In this document: positions 1-11,057 of the stretch, piece after piece
How positions within the stretch are numbered: position 1 is the first letter of the stretch
How the letters are laid out: every line of letters begins with the position of its first letter
Assembly: GCA_023055355.1 (NCBI GenBank)
Contig: JALJCS010000056.1
Coordinates: 682,001 to 746,000, forward strand
DNA: 64,000 bases
Direction of reading: 5' to 3'
DNA from: Agelaius tricolor
Taxonomy: Eukaryota; Chordata; Aves; Passeriformes; Icteridae
Notes under the pieces: model-generated
Seen by the model: only the letters and a program-made list of their open reading frames with translations
The model's database searches: none
What the model was told of the DNA's origin: nothing
Program-made: the position numbers and the translations under genes

Positions 1-444
1 GGAACAAATCCAGGCAAAGTAGGAACTCAGTTTACCTCTGGTGGAAAAGGTTCAGGTGACAGTGAAGAGAAAAGAGCGGATTCTATCGTAGAGTCTTAAT
101 CCAGAGTTTTATTTTAAGATGGTAGACCTCTGAAACAGCTCCCAATAGAACCCGGCCGCAAGATCTTGTGTCCTTTTAAGCTCCCGGGGACAGGGGGAGG
201 GGAAGGGACAGGTAAGGGCCAACCAGGTGGGAGGAGGGGAAGGCTCAAGGGATATAGACGCTTGGACAGGCCAATGAGGCCAGACCTGAGGGGCATCTTT
301 TGAACTTCTGCCAACCACACGACCGCCCTTGCTGGAATGTTAAGATTGATGGACAGCTCTTAGGCAGGAGGGCAAAAGGGGGAGGGGGAAGGTTGGCACA
401 CCTCAGAGGTTGGGATAGGTGAAACAGGAAATCACACTGCAACA
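1..444 (-). repeat. 3' LTR of provirus A, truncated by the window edge
   Basis: Matches 8553-8998 nearly base for base with scattered substitutions and one-base indels. A minus-strand AATAAA polyadenylation signal lies at 108-113. About 140 bp of the R/U5 end, seen in the right copy at 8412-8552, must lie left of position 1. Confidence 0.95.
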
Positions 445-456
445 TCTCCCCCTAGT
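445..456 (-). other. Polypurine tract of provirus A
   Basis: On the minus strand a purine run (AGGGGGAGA) lies directly before the U3 start of the left LTR and after the env stop. This is the expected site of plus-strand priming. Confidence 0.8.
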
Positions 457-506
457 TTTGTTTAAAAAGAAGAGGACTGGGTTTGGGGTGCAGAATGCTT
501 GCCAAA

Positions 507-1868
507 CTATGGTTGGTAAATCGGTTCGTCTTCTACAGGAGGTTCAGTGCTTTCCACTGAGGGTTCCATGTCATCCATTGGAGCACTAAGGGCTCCCAAA
601 TGGTAAACTTCAGGAGGGGGAGATGAGCTTGAAATCAACTTGAGAACCATGCGTTTGATTAGTCCAAAAACAATGCTAACAACTACAACAACAATAACTA
701 ATATAAACAGTACTAAAATTACAGTTTTCAGAATAGATCCCAACCAGCCCGAGAGTCCCCAGCCTTTGAACAGTCCACTCAGCCAGTCGTCAGTTTCTCG
801 CTTGATGTCGCTCACCATGGTTTTCATCTTGTCGATCGTGGCATGGATGTTCTCTGCCTTTGATGACAAATTGAGGCAGCAGAGACCTTGAAATTCTTCA
901 CAGCGATGGTTGTGCAGAAGGAGCAGATAGTCTATGGCTGCCCTATTCTGAATGGTGGCTTGCCTGGTAATTTCCTCATCTGATAAGAGGTCACTCAGGG
1001 CAGTAGAAGTAAGGTTTGCCTGTTTTGCAACCCAACATTCCAATCGGCCTAATTATCCCATGCTTTTTGCTGCCGAGATCCACGGCAGAAGGACTGTAAT
1101 TGCGGTGGCTTTCCGTCTAGACCAGCGAACAATTTCCGAATTACAGTCAGGGTCTAATTGCCTTAGGTCTCTTTTTTGGATAGCCAATGTATGTGTGTTG
1201 TTTTCTGTTTGCCAATGAATTAGGTTTGTTCGATTTGGGGTTAACAGGCTCAGCTTGCCAAAGGTACATGGACCTCCGAGCAGACGAGGAGGGAGACCTG
1301 CCCATGCTCTGTCTCCACATATTAAAAACATACCTTTTGGGAGTTCACGAGGCTTATAATCACCACCTGATGAGTGCATGACTAGGACTGAATTTTCACA
1401 CCAGTTTTTGTCTGTATAGTGTGGGTTGCTAGGGTCAGGATAGGTGTTTCGTTTAGCTTCCTGATATGGTAATCGGGAATTGAATTTAAAGTGAATGCAA
1501 AAGGTTGCATTCATGGAGCCTAAGAGATGGAACTCTTGTGGCTCCCTTTTTGGCACTGGTAACTTTCTCGCCCACTCCTGCCAAAACAATAAAGGATTGT
1601 CAGCAGGGTAGCGGCCAGGAGAAGGTGCGAGTAAGTTAACTTCATTTAAAGCATTCCACATTTCATTTGGGAACTCTGAGGATTTAAAGGGAACTCCTAC
1701 CAGGCAAGTTGAGAGGGGGTCAGAGGCTGTTGCTGTGGAGAGACAAATGCGATCTTGTCCAAGGGCTCTGGCCAAGGTGGTCCATATGTTCGCTTTGGGC
1801 TGAGGGACTATCCAGGAGATAGCTGGAGAAGTGATCGCAAGTAGGATGAGGAGCAGGCTCGGTCTCAT
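507..1868 (-). pseudogene. env of provirus A (one in-frame stop)
   Basis: Envelope glycoprotein precursor. The first ATG (1866-1868) is followed by a hydrophobic signal peptide (residues ~4-18). The surface subunit has several NxS/T sites and many cysteines, and ends at a basic cleavage site (RWSRRK) and a hydrophobic fusion-peptide-like stretch. A single TAA at 1053-1055 interrupts the frame just after this; the same frame then continues as the transmembrane subunit. That part has the immunosuppressive-type region with a CX6CC motif (CEEFQGLCC), a long hydrophobic membrane anchor of valines, leucines and isoleucines (~residues 107-128 of the 1043-507 segment), and a proline-rich acidic tail. 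Apart from the one stop the gene looks whole, with no frameshift. Confidence 0.9.
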
Positions 1869-1936
1869 GGCGTCTCGAGACTGCACACGAACAGCAGGAT
1901 CTAAACCAGTAAAAGGAAACTTAACACAAACATATA

Positions 1937-3511
1937 TTACAAACTATTCCAGATAGGAGGCTTAAATGAAATTTCCTCCAGAGAACGCGTGCGGCATTTC
2001 CTTCCCCAGGCAGCATTAGCAACCTGGGGCACTTCTGTCGATTTCTCTGAGACCTTGGGAATATAGGGCCTTACCCATTTGGAAGGAACCCACTTTAACC
2101 CAGAGGGAGTGGACACACAGGTGTATCCACGTCCCCAAGTAACCAATTTGTAAGGTCCCACCGTTTTCCAAGTCTCAGGGTCCTTTACTAATACCGGAGG
2201 CTTTTCTTTCATCATCATATGACTGCTCTCCGCAAAGTGGCGTAGGATGGGCGGGTTCAGGCTGTCAAAGGAACAATTCAGAAAATTAATTGTGAACAGC
2301 ACCCTGGACAACCGGATGTGGGGGGGTTCCACTTTCAGAATCTGTTGTTGCTGGTCCAGGACACTTTTAATATTGCAGTGAGTCCTTTCTACAATGGCTT
2401 GACCTGTAGGGGAGTAGGGGATGCCAGTTTTGTGCTCTACTCCCCATTGCTGCAGGAAGCTCTCAAATTCCTTGGATTTGTAGGCAGGCCCATTATCAGT
2501 TTTCAACTCCTTGGGGATGCCCATGAAAGAAAAAGCCTGTAAGAGGTGCTTAAAGGCATCATTAGATGACTCTCCTGTGTGGGCAGAAGCATAGACCGCT
2601 CCAGAAAAGGTATCTACACTAACGTGAACGTATTTCTGCCATCCAAATGATTGTATGTGCGTAACATCTGTTTGCCACAGTTCACAACTGTTCAACCCCC
2701 TAGGGTTTGCTCCCATACTCACTGTAGGGAGTGCATGTTGTTGGCAATTTGGGCATGTGGCCACAATCGCTTTGGCCTGTTCTCGAGTGATGTGAAACTG
2801 ACGAACCAGGCCAGGTGCATTTTGGTGGAAAAGCTGGTGGCTGATTTTTGCCTGTTCAAAAACATTTGGGAGAGTGGCCATCACTGCAGGTGCAGCAAGA
2901 GCATCTGCCCTTCTGTTGCCTTCAGCGATAAATCCTGGCAAGTCGGTGTGTGACCTGACGTGCATCACATAAAATGGTTGCTCCCGGCGAGTGACTAACT
3001 TTACAAGTTTTGAGAGCAATTCGAAAAGTGCGATGTTAGACACTTCTTGCAGTATTGCTTGATCTGCCCTGGATACTACTCCTGCCACATATGCAGAATC
3101 CGTAATCAGATTGAATGGTTCTGAGAACCTTTCAAAAGCCCTAACAACAGCAGCCAATTCAGCAACCTGAGGTGAACCTTCCACCTCAGCAATGTCCGTC
3201 AACCACTGCTGGGTTTGAGCATCCTTCCAAGTCATAACAGACTTGTGGGACCTCCCGGACGCATCTGTAAAGACAGTCAGAGCCTTTTTTAAAGGTCTCC
3301 TACTGTGAGCACTTCTCAATTTCAGAATAAATTGAACATCTTGTTCGAACATTTTGTGGGCAGGCCGGTGGACAGAAATTTGTCCTGAGTAGGAATCCAG
3401 AGCAAACTGCAACACTTCATTTTCTTGAAACAATTGTTCCAATATTTGCATAGAATTTTGACCCGATTTTAACTCAATTGGAATGTGAATGCACTCAAAG
3501 TCACATCTTGA
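1937..3511 (-). CDS. RNaseH-integrase part of pol, provirus A
   Basis: Open for over 500 codons after the in-frame TAA at 3512-3514. RNaseH comes first with its acidic residues in place: FTDASG, the Glu in VAELAAV, ITDSAY and NRRADALA. Integrase follows: an N-terminal zinc motif (H-x3-H then CPNC), the catalytic Asp in QTDVTH, Asp in KTDNGPAY and Glu in AIVERTH, and a C-terminal DNA-binding domain (WKTVGPYKLVTWGRG...). No catalytic residue is visibly lost. The piece would normally be made as part of Gag-Pro-Pol, so upstream stops should silence it unless translated independently. Confidence 0.92.
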   Translation of the reverse strand, partial: SRCDFECIHIPIELKSGQNSMQILEQLFQENEVLQFALDSYSGQISVHRPAHKMFEQDVQFILKLRSAHSRRPLKKALTVFTDASGRSHKSVMTWKDAQTQQWLTDIAEVEGSPQVAELAAVVRAFERFSEPFNLITDSAYVAGVVSRADQAILQEVSNIALFELLSKLVKLVTRREQPFYVMHVRSHTDLPGFIAEGNRRADALAAPAVMATLPNVFEQAKISHQLFHQNAPGLVRQFHITREQAKAIVATCPNCQQHALPTVSMGANPRGLNSCELWQTDVTHIQSFGWQKYVHVSVDTFSGAVYASAHTGESSNDAFKHLLQAFSFMGIPKELKTDNGPAYKSKEFESFLQQWGVEHKTGIPYSPTGQAIVERTHCNIKSVLDQQQQILKVEPPHIRLSRVLFTINFLNCSFDSLNPPILRHFAESSHMMMKEKPPVLVKDPETWKTVGPYKLVTWGRGYTCVSTPSGLKWVPSKWVRPYIPKVSEKSTEVPQVANAAWGRKCRTRSLEEISFKPPIWNSL

Positions 3512-3766
3512 TTACTCCCTGATCCGGGTCCTTGCTTTCCGGATCAATTCTGCTACTAGCTCCTGAGGCTTTGTCATTCTCTTGGACCTTTTGTGACTGA
3601 GGAAAACCCATTCTATGATCAAGAGAGGGTCCCTCTGGTCCTGGCCCTTTTGAGGTGTGCCCTTTGCCTTAGGTGTTTGTTTTTCCTCCCACTGGAAAAT
3701 GATTCCATGGAGGTGTGGCGACTTACCTAAGATGATAAATTTGAATGGCAGGTCAGGCTGCCATCA
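3512..3766 (-). pseudogene. RT connection region of provirus A between two in-frame stops
   Basis: The same frame as both flanking ORFs is open between TGA at 3764-3766 and TAA at 3512-3514 (83 codons). The content (WQPDLPF, IIFQWEE) is the RT thumb/connection of class II pol. Two point mutations to stop, not frameshifts, therefore separate RT from RNaseH. Confidence 0.85.
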
Positions 3767-5215
3767 GTGGGCCTGTTTTGTGGACATGGCAATCTGAACC
3801 TTTTCTAGAGCTTTCCGTGTCTCTGGGGTAATAGACCTAGGAGCACCCGGGTCCTCTCCCCCTTTCAATAAATTGAAAAGAGGGGCAAGGTCTTTGTTAG
3901 TCAGACCTAGCCATGGCCTTACCCAATTCAAAGACCCACACAACTTGTGGACATCTGCAAGGGTCTTGATCCTTGGATTGATTTCTAGTTTTTGAGGTAC
4001 AATTGTTCTATTTCTAATTTCTAAGCCCAAATATTTCCAAGGTGGCATCTTTTGAATTTTCTTTTCCTGGAGCTCGAAACCTGCAACAATCAACGCATCG
4101 ATTGTTAGGTCAAGTGCATGTGTGAGTAAATCATCATTGGGGGCACACACAAGGATATCATCTATATAATGATAGATGATGGCCTTTTCTGCGGCTGCAC
4201 GAACTGGGGAAAGCAGGGAAGAGACATACCACTGGCAGATAGCTGGGGAAACCTTAAGGCCCTGAGGAAGAACTGTCCAATGGTGCCTTTTCATAGGGGC
4301 TTCCATGTTGATGGTCGGGACCGAGAATGCGAAACGCGGTGCATCATCAGGGTGGAGGGGAATATTGAAAAAACAATCTTTTATGTCAATAACAGCTAAT
4401 TTCCAATCCTGGGGAAGCATTGTTGGGGATGGCATACCAGGTTGGGGAGAGCCCATATCTTCAATGACATTATTAATTTGTTGGAGGTCGTGGAGGAGCC
4501 GCCATCTCTTTTTGTCGGCTTTCTGAATGACAAACACTGGAGAGTCCCACGGGGACATGGTCTCCACAATGTGACCCTTTTTCAGTTGCTCTTCCACTAG
4601 CTCCTCAAGCGCCTTTATTTTTTGTTTACTGAGCGGCCACTGTTTCACCTCAACTGGTTTGTCTGTTTTCCACTTCAGTTTTTGGGTGGGGCGCTGTAGT
4701 TCAATGACTGCTGTACAAAAATCCTGTGGAGAGTCTGGAATATCAATTGTGACACCCCACTGGGCCATTAAATCTCTCCCTAACAAAGGTTCCGAATATT
4801 CTAACACAAATGGACGGATATTTGCCAATTGTCCGTTTGGTCCCTCGATTTGGATGATGCTTTTGGATTGTCTCGCCAATTGCAGGCCTCCTACACCTTG
4901 AACGTGACCAGCAACGTTTTGCAAAGGCCAATGTGCTGGCCAGTCTTGTAATGGGATCACTGTGCAGTCTGCACCCGTGTGTACAAGCATCTCAATGCGT
5001 TTTGACTCCCCACCCCCACTGACATTACACCATAATTTGGGTTTGTCTCTCCCAATAACTTGGACCCGGGCGACTGAGGGCCCTTGTTTTTCAGTGCCTT
5101 CAGGCAAAAACGGCACAGGGATAGCTTGTGCAACAATTTGTCCTTTGGGAAGAAACAGGGGTGGGTGGAAACAGTGCAGCCCGAGAACGAATTGCTCAGG
5201 ATCTGATGTTGTCAT
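3764..5215 (-). pseudogene. dUTPase C-terminus, protease and reverse transcriptase of provirus A
   Basis: One 483-codon open frame holding three domains. Residues ~1-40 are the end of a dUTPase-like domain (PKGQIVAQ). Residues ~48-160 are an aspartic protease whose active-site motif reads HTGAD, so the catalytic Asp is His; LLGRDLMAQWG is the usual C-terminal signature. From ~180 on comes RT: WKTDKPVEVKQWPL at the start, LPQGLKVSP, and the active site YIDD intact. The frame ends at the TGA 3764-3766 near the end of RT. Protease and RT share one frame here. Confidence 0.92.
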
Positions 5216-5604
5216 TCCTGGAGCAATTTCAATCTCATGTGGTGTGTGTTTGGTGTCCCCAATGACGATGTACTTTCAACGGATTCGGTGTCAAGTGCCC
5301 TTCTGTTCCGGATTGACAGAGACAAAATGCCAGTCAGTGTCTTTCAGGTGGAGTGATTCTGTCAGTTGCAACCTGAAAGGCTCATTGACAGAAGACGTGG
5401 TTAACATAGGTTCACCTAAATCATAACAAAGGTTATTTTGTTGCACTTTCAACAGTGGACCAGCACACGTGGTCTTTGAAGCATCTGCTTCACTTACAGA
5501 AACAGTAATATTACCGCGCGCTTGGTTTGTTTTGCTTTCCTTATTACCTTGGCCTGCTCTTTTTATGTCTGCACGCCTTGCAGGCCGGCGCTCCCCAGTC
5601 AGTT
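5216..5604 (-). pseudogene. N-terminal pro / dUTPase region of provirus A
   Basis: The -1 frame relative to gag is open from the slippery site through a spacer into a dUTPase-like domain (DLGEPMLTTSS...; HEIEIAPG). Two TGA codons, about 10-25 codons upstream of 5215, break it; the frame is otherwise continuous with the protease-RT frame. dUTPase in pro is a hallmark of beta-type viruses. The function would be hydrolysis of dUTP; this copy cannot make it whole. Confidence 0.75.
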
Positions 5605-5608
5605 TTTT
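5551..5608 (-). promoter_or_regulatory. gag-pro -1 ribosomal frameshift signal of provirus A
   Basis: The heptamer A AAA AAC (5602-5608) is in register with the gag codons and is followed at once by the gag TGA (5599-5601). Slipping back one base enters the frame that runs into dUTPase-protease. Downstream, GGCCTGC (5580-5586) can pair perfectly with GCAGGCC (5551-5557), giving a 7-bp G/C-rich stem a short spacer away. This is the layout of beta-retroviral gag-pro frameshifting. Confidence 0.85.
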
Positions 5609-7538
5609 TGTTGTTGTTGACCCCCTGGGAGTGCTTGTAATTTTCTTCCCGTGCCATTTCTAAATTCATCAAATTGTTTTTTCAGGGGGCACTGGCTACT
5701 CCAATGTCCAAGGGTTTTGCAAAGCAGGCATGGCTTTGTGGGGTCAACCATTGGTGGTTGTCGCTGCTGCCCAGGGTACTGCTGTGCTGAGGGAATGGGC
5801 GCAGGGCTGGCCACGGCGACACGCTGAGGTGGTCTTGGCAGCAGCCTTGGTCTGGTGTCTTCAGCAACACTCATCAGAGGCACTTTGCTGTTACAGACTA
5901 GAAGCATATCTTTTAGTGTAGGGGGTGGTTCAAGAGGGAGACTCAAAATTGCCACTCGACACTGTTCATTTGCATTTGTAAATGCCATTTCCTCTAAAAC
6001 CTCTTCCCTTGCATTCTCTTTTTTAACTTGGATTTCAATGGCTCTAGTTAACCTTTCTACAAATTTCAGAAAAGGCTCTGATGGTAGCTGCTTAATCTTA
6101 CTGTAGGGCTCAAAAGGCCCCTCAGGTTGGAGGGAAAAGAATGCTTTTTCAGCTGCTTCCTTTACTTTCTCAAGTGTTTCTACAGGAATTGCGGTAGCTT
6201 GGATTGAGGGTGAAGACCACTGGCCTACACCGGAGAGATGCTCAAGGGTAATTAGCATGCCATTAGCATCTTTCGCTGTGTTTGGATCAGCATGCAAGCC
6301 TGGGAGAGCCTCTTTTAACAGTTGCTTCCATGCTAATTCCCATAATTTTTATTCTGTAGAGGTCATGAGGCATGAGATAAGCTCTTTTAAATCATGTGGG
6401 ACTACTACAGTCCTACTCGATTCAGAATTTAAAAGGCCATGGAAATATGGACTGTGTGGGCCATACTCCAGGTGAGATTTACACACCTCTTTAATCAATT
6501 GTCGTCCAAAAGAGCTCCAATTAGCAGTTGGGGCTGCTCCTCCTTGTGCTGCAGGCTGATATGAAACAGGAGCGAATGACAGAGTGGGACCCTGTATTGG
6601 GTCTGCAGCTTCCTGCCCTGTATGCCTTGAATTGGTATTGAGATAATACAGGTTTGGGGACGTGCGGTGGGCATGCCCCCACCATGGGAACCCGGGAAGG
6701 GAGCGGGGACAGGGGGAAGGCAGGGGGCGGGGATACCGTGGAAACAGAAGGCGGAGACACCTGGTGACGTCACATCGGCAGACGCCCCCCTGGGAGGAGT
6801 AGAGGGGCGGAGCTGAGGGTACTGCAGGTAAGGGAGGGGGAGGGAAGGTGTCACGAGGAACAGGAGGAGAAGAGGATGGGGAAGGAATTTTGGGATATTT
6901 AAGGGGATCTTGGGAAGAAGACGACCAGGTTTGGGAAGGTGCCACGTGGCATCCTCCGTCTTGGGTAGCCCCTAGGGACCATTTTGGGGATCACTGCTCT
7001 CCAAAAAACTAACACGTGCTCTGGGTTTCAGAGCGGGGGAAAGAGGGTTTTGGGAAGTTTTCCACGAGACCTGGCCAGGTCCTTGTGGACAAGGGAACTC
7101 AGGCATTTTAACGTTCTCAGGGAGTCGACTTCCCAGCACATGAGCAGGATTTTCTCTCTTTAAAATACCAAGTTTTGGGGTAAGAGGTTTAGGGCTGGAA
7201 GGGGGGGAAACAGGGAGAGCAGAGGTACATGGCTTGATATTGGGCTTTTTCTCCAATTCCCTTTGTTTGAGCAAGGATGTTCGAATTTGTAAACTCCAGA
7301 ACACAAATTTAGCTGAAGATGTATTCCCAGACTGTCCCAAGGTTATCAATTCATGCCCTACTTTATCCCAAATTTGAATATTGTGGACTTCCTCAGGAGA
7401 AGTTTGTGGGAAGTGTAGAAAAGGCCACCTTATAAACTGTTTCAATTTTCCTTTAGAGAACTTTACATTTGCACTAACTAAAATTCCAACAATATGATAA
7501 TGCACTCCTTTTTGTGCTGTGCTTAACTTCGAGCCCAT
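5599..7538 (-). pseudogene. gag of provirus A
   Basis: Structural polyprotein. It starts at ATG 7536-7538 with MGSKLS, a myristoylation-type N-terminus, followed by a beta-type matrix domain and a proline-rich linker. The reading frame shifts near 6972-6950, continues through a proline-rich spacer and capsid, meets one in-frame TAA at 6349-6351, and goes on in the same frame through capsid (FVERLTRAIEIQ, the major-homology-like region) to a single zinc knuckle (CLLCKTLGHWSSQC). The gag stop at 5599-5601 coincides with the frameshift site. Only one knuckle is seen, whereas provirus B has two. Confidence 0.9.
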
Positions 7539-8393
7539 TTTAGATGTAGATGGCACAGAACAAAGTCCCTCCGACCGAATACAAAGCCAAAATCAGCTAC
7601 CGATTTCTAAAAAGACCACGGTTAAAAAGCAATAACGATCAGACGAAAGCTTTTACAATGCAGCTGTATATGCTGCTTTTAAAACTGCCGCGGCAACAGC
7701 AGCAGCAGGGAATGGGGACCCGCCCCGCTGCGTGGAGACAGACAAAGCCTCCCCCGCCCGAGAATGCAGCCCCCCCGGGCACCACGCGGCAAGTCAAAAC
7801 CGGCGCCGCCCCACGCCGTGTGCAGAGAGCACCCCCCACCGCCGGACTGAGAGAGAGCAGCCCCCCCGCACCGAGAGCCGAGCAGGCTGCGCTGCCAAGC
7901 TGGGGGGAGGGGCAGACAGAGCTGTCCCGCTCCTCCTACCTACGGCGTGAATTCTGAAATCGGCAAAAACACTCTGCAGAGTTAAAGCTTTACACAGGGT
8001 ACCACCTTCACTCCGCAGGGCTGCGCAGCCTAAATGCAAGAGCAAAAAAGAATAAGTCTCACGGCAGAGACGGAATTTGAGCTTCTACCCCCCCAAGGAG
8101 CAGAAATACTCACCGAAATCGAAGATGTTGCTGGCAAAGTCAGGCAGGCTGGTCTCTTCACTTTAATAGGACCCCTTGGGCAGGAGGGGCTCCCCTATTC
8201 TCCCCTGGAAAATTCGCTCACCAGAAAGGAGCTGCACTTTCCAGAGGCGCAGAGCGTCCCCGAGGCTTCTTGTGGGTTCAGTTCCAAAGTCTCTCTGGAG
8301 AGCTATGCAGCCACAGCTGTACAGTGGAAGCTAAGCTGCCGTAACGCTTTTCCAAGGTTCTGAGATTCCTTCTGGGGCTGCAGGTTTGTGCGG
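7539..8393 (-). other. 5' leader of provirus A
   Basis: Non-coding leader between primer site and gag, with a GC-rich middle (about 7690-7930). It would hold the packaging signal and splice donor; I cannot pinpoint either. Short ORFs on both strands are composition effects. Confidence 0.6.
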
Positions 8394-8411
8394 CCACACG
8401 TTTGGGCGCCA
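8394..8411 (-). other. Primer-binding site of provirus A (tRNA-Lys type)
   Basis: The minus strand reads TGGCGCCCAAACGTGTGG directly after the LTR. It begins TGGCGCCCAA as in the tRNA-Lys1,2 sites used by many class II elements, with a few differences further in. Confidence 0.85.
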
Positions 8412-8998
8412 CTATATAGAATATTAATCCCGATGTTTCCGGGTGTGTCGTGCCTGGCTTCGTCTAGCCCTCGCTGCTGGACCAAAGGTGGCAGCTGTGG
8501 CGTTTTCACCCCAGAGATACCTTTGGCCAGCTGGATGCTGCAGCTAGGCACTCGGAACAAATCCAGGCAAAGTAGGAACTCAGTTTACCTCTGGTGGAAA
8601 AGGTTCAGGCGACGGTGAAGAGAAAAGAGCGGATTCTATCGTAGAGTCTTAATCCAGAGTTTTATTTTAGGGTGGTAGACCTCTGAAACAGCTCCCAATA
8701 GAACCCGACCACATGGTCTTGTGTCCTTTTAAGCCCCGGGGACAGGGGGAGGGGAAGGGACAGGTAAGGGCCAACCAGGTGGGAGGAGGGGAAGGCTCAA
8801 GGGATATAGACGCTTGGACAGGCCAATGAGGCCGGACCTGAGGGGCATCTTTTGAACTTCTGCCAACCACACGACGCCCTTGCTGGAATGTTAAGATTGA
8901 TGGACAGCTCTTAGCAGGAGGGCAAAAGGGGGGAGGGGAAAGGTTGGCACACCTGAGGGGGTTGGGATAGGTGAAACAGGAGATGGCATCACACTGCA
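8412..8998 (-). repeat. 5' LTR of provirus A
   Basis: Complete LTR of about 587 bp, bounded by the primer site on one side and LTR C on the other. AATAAA (minus) at 8661-8666. The right edge is set by the match to the left copy (U3 beginning TGCAGTGTG) and could be off by a few bases. Confidence 0.9.
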
Positions 8999-10264
8999 GC
9001 CGTGTGGCCACTGAGGACATGGGTACGCCTCTGAGAACACAGGGGGTTAAAACCAGACAATTCCCAGGAAAACTGCTGCGGCTGGGCAGGGGAGGGGAAG
9101 CCATGCAGCCGGCTGAGGTAGGCCTGGGCCCTGAGGACGGAAGGGTGGAGGAGCACTAAGAGACATCGGGCAGCCACCCCCCCCAGGGCAGCCCCCCCCC
9201 AGGAGAGAGAGAGACAGAGAGAGAGAGAGCCGGTGCCTGTGCTTGTGCCACCTTGAAATTTGATAGCAGGCCAGCTGAGAAGGAGAAGGGGGGGGTGCGG
9301 CGAGAAGGTGCCCAGCAGGTCAGCGTGGGAGTTGTGGACAGGCAGAGACTGAGATTTTTAACCCTTTTCTTGGATGATGGAAACCTTACAAATGCTAATC
9401 CTCCTGGAGCTGAATGAGAAGAGAGATAGAGATGAGATAAGAGGAAATGGGCCACGAGAAGTGGAGAAGAATCTTAGGTGGGAGGAGGTGATGGAGTGGC
9501 CTTTGGCTGGACTTTTCTTGTATAGCCATGGACAGAACCTTTTTTCCTGTGACACTGAGACTGCATTTAGGGGGAGGCAATGGTTTGGAGCCAAGGGAGT
9601 GCAGTGATGTTATGTGAAAGAGTGCATGAACAGAGACAATGGGTGAGGAGGGTGGTTGGTGCCCTCGATCTACAGTGAAGGAGAAGATCTCTGTTTCTGA
9701 GACCCCTCTGCCCCAAGGGGTGAAATTTGGGGGGGACAAGTGTCCTGAAAGTGAGAGACTGTGCTCTTTTTTTGGAATGGGACAAAGCACCCTTAAAAGG
9801 AAAACCCTAGAAGCAGCCATGGTCCATGCGCAGTGGTGAGAGCACTGGGCATGGAAGGAAGATGTCACAATGGCAAATGATCTCTGGGCGGTGCCACGAG
9901 TGACATGGGAACACAAGAGGTCTCAACTGTGTTTCCAGAGGAAGACTATGGTACAAGAAGGACTCCTCACTCCTTGATGAACTGAGAATTGATTATCTAA
10001 AGGGTGATGATGGACTGAGAGTTGGTGATCTGAGGGATGGATGTGTTGGAAATTTGGTGGGGGGAGGAGGAAATGTTTTTGGAAGGTTTTCATTCTTTCT
10101 GTGTGTTTCTTTTTACATATAGTTGTAGGTTAATAAAGTTTTCTCTTCTTTATTTCTAAGTGGGAGCCTGTTTTGCTCTATTCCTGGTCACATCTCACAG
10201 CAGACACCAGGGAGAATGTATTTTCATGGGGGCACTGGCATTGCACCAGCGTCAAACCATGACA
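8999..10264 (+). repeat. LTR C: solo LTR cut at its 5' end by provirus A
   Basis: Homologous to 43455-44676 on the opposite strand. The 3' end (AAACCATGACA) and the polyadenylation signal AATAAA at 10132-10137 fix the orientation. A TATA-like CCTTAAAAG near 9790 is shared by both copies. Comparison shows the first ~83 bp of U3 are missing here, replaced by provirus A. It carries a C-run and a GA-rich microsatellite near 9180-9230. It interrupts the integrase of B on its right. Confidence 0.88.
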
Positions 10265-10616
10265 CAGACTCTGCAATCCTCTCAGATTCACCACTCCAGT
10301 GGATACAGGAGTGTGCACGAGTTGAGAATCAGGACAAGCACTTATGATTGCTCTCACCTGATCTTTAGAAATAGGAAATGCTTGCATAAGCACTTGAGCA
10401 TTTTGATGAAAAAATGCATGACTCAGTTTTGCCTGCTCAAAAATGTTTGGTAAGGTGTCCACAATGGGCATCGTTAATTTGTCTGCTTCTGCATTTCCTT
10501 CCACCAAGAATCCTTGATGTGAGGAATGTGCTCTGATGTGAGAGATAAAGTATTTGTTTTCTCTGCATTGCAAAACTTCTTGCATGCATGCGAGATAATG
10601 ATACAGATCAGCATTA
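10265..10616 (-). pseudogene. Integrase N-terminus of ERV B
   Basis: End of RNaseH (FLVEGNAEADKLTMP) then the integrase zinc domain: HAFFH is kept, while the later pair reads CPDS, so one zinc cysteine is lost. The coding match stops at GLQSL, where LTR C begins; the catalytic core should lie beyond the left window edge. Confidence 0.85.
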
Positions 10617-11057
10617 TCAATATTCTTTAAGAGCGATCCTTCTATTGACTACATTAGCTATATAAGCTGAATCTGCAATTAGATTGAGGGGTTCCTGAAA
10701 TAATTGTAATGCTCTGACTACTGCTGCCAATTCTACAATTTGAGGACAACCTTCCACTATTTGAATGTCTGATTCCCATGTTTTTGTTGTTGGGTTCTGC
10801 CATGCTGTTACTGATTTCCGTGTCTTCCCTGAACTGTCAGTGAATAGCGTTATTGCATCCAACAGGACTTCACTGAGCATTGTTTTTTCTCTAAAACTTA
10901 ATTTTGTTTGCCACAGCTTGTGGCTTGGGAAGTGAATTGAACAGACACCAGAATAATCTAGCAATGCAATTTGCAATTCTTCTGATTTTTGCAATGCCCA
11001 ATCAAAATATTCTCTTTTCAATGGCAGATAAATTGTTGCGAAATCTTTGCCTGCCAT
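10617..11057 (-). pseudogene. RNaseH of ERV B
   Basis: RNaseH domain with FTDSSG, the Glu in IVELAAV and IADSAY visible; the fourth acidic residue lies in the next segment (AEADKL). It aligns throughout with the RNaseH of provirus A. It is separated from the integrase piece by a frame change near 10616. Confidence 0.85.

Larger units (their letters stand above)
1..8998 (-). mobile_element. Provirus A: near-complete class II (beta/ERVK-like) ERV
   Basis: Minus-strand provirus in the order 5' LTR (right), tRNA-Lys-like primer site, gag, dUTPase-protease-RT, RNaseH-integrase, env, polypurine tract, 3' LTR (left, running off the window). The gag/pro slippery site, the dUTPase in the pro region and the Lys-type primer site place it with beta-like class II elements, while the CX6CC Env is of the gamma/alpha kind. 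All genes are present; the damage visible is a few in-frame stops, one gag frameshift and a changed protease active site. It sits inside LTR C, whose sequence resumes at 8999. Confidence 0.93.

Noticed and set aside
7550..8045. Proline/arginine-rich ORFs on both strands in the leader of provirus A
   Set aside because: GC-rich leader with open frames on both strands; no homology to a retroviral or host domain is recognisable.
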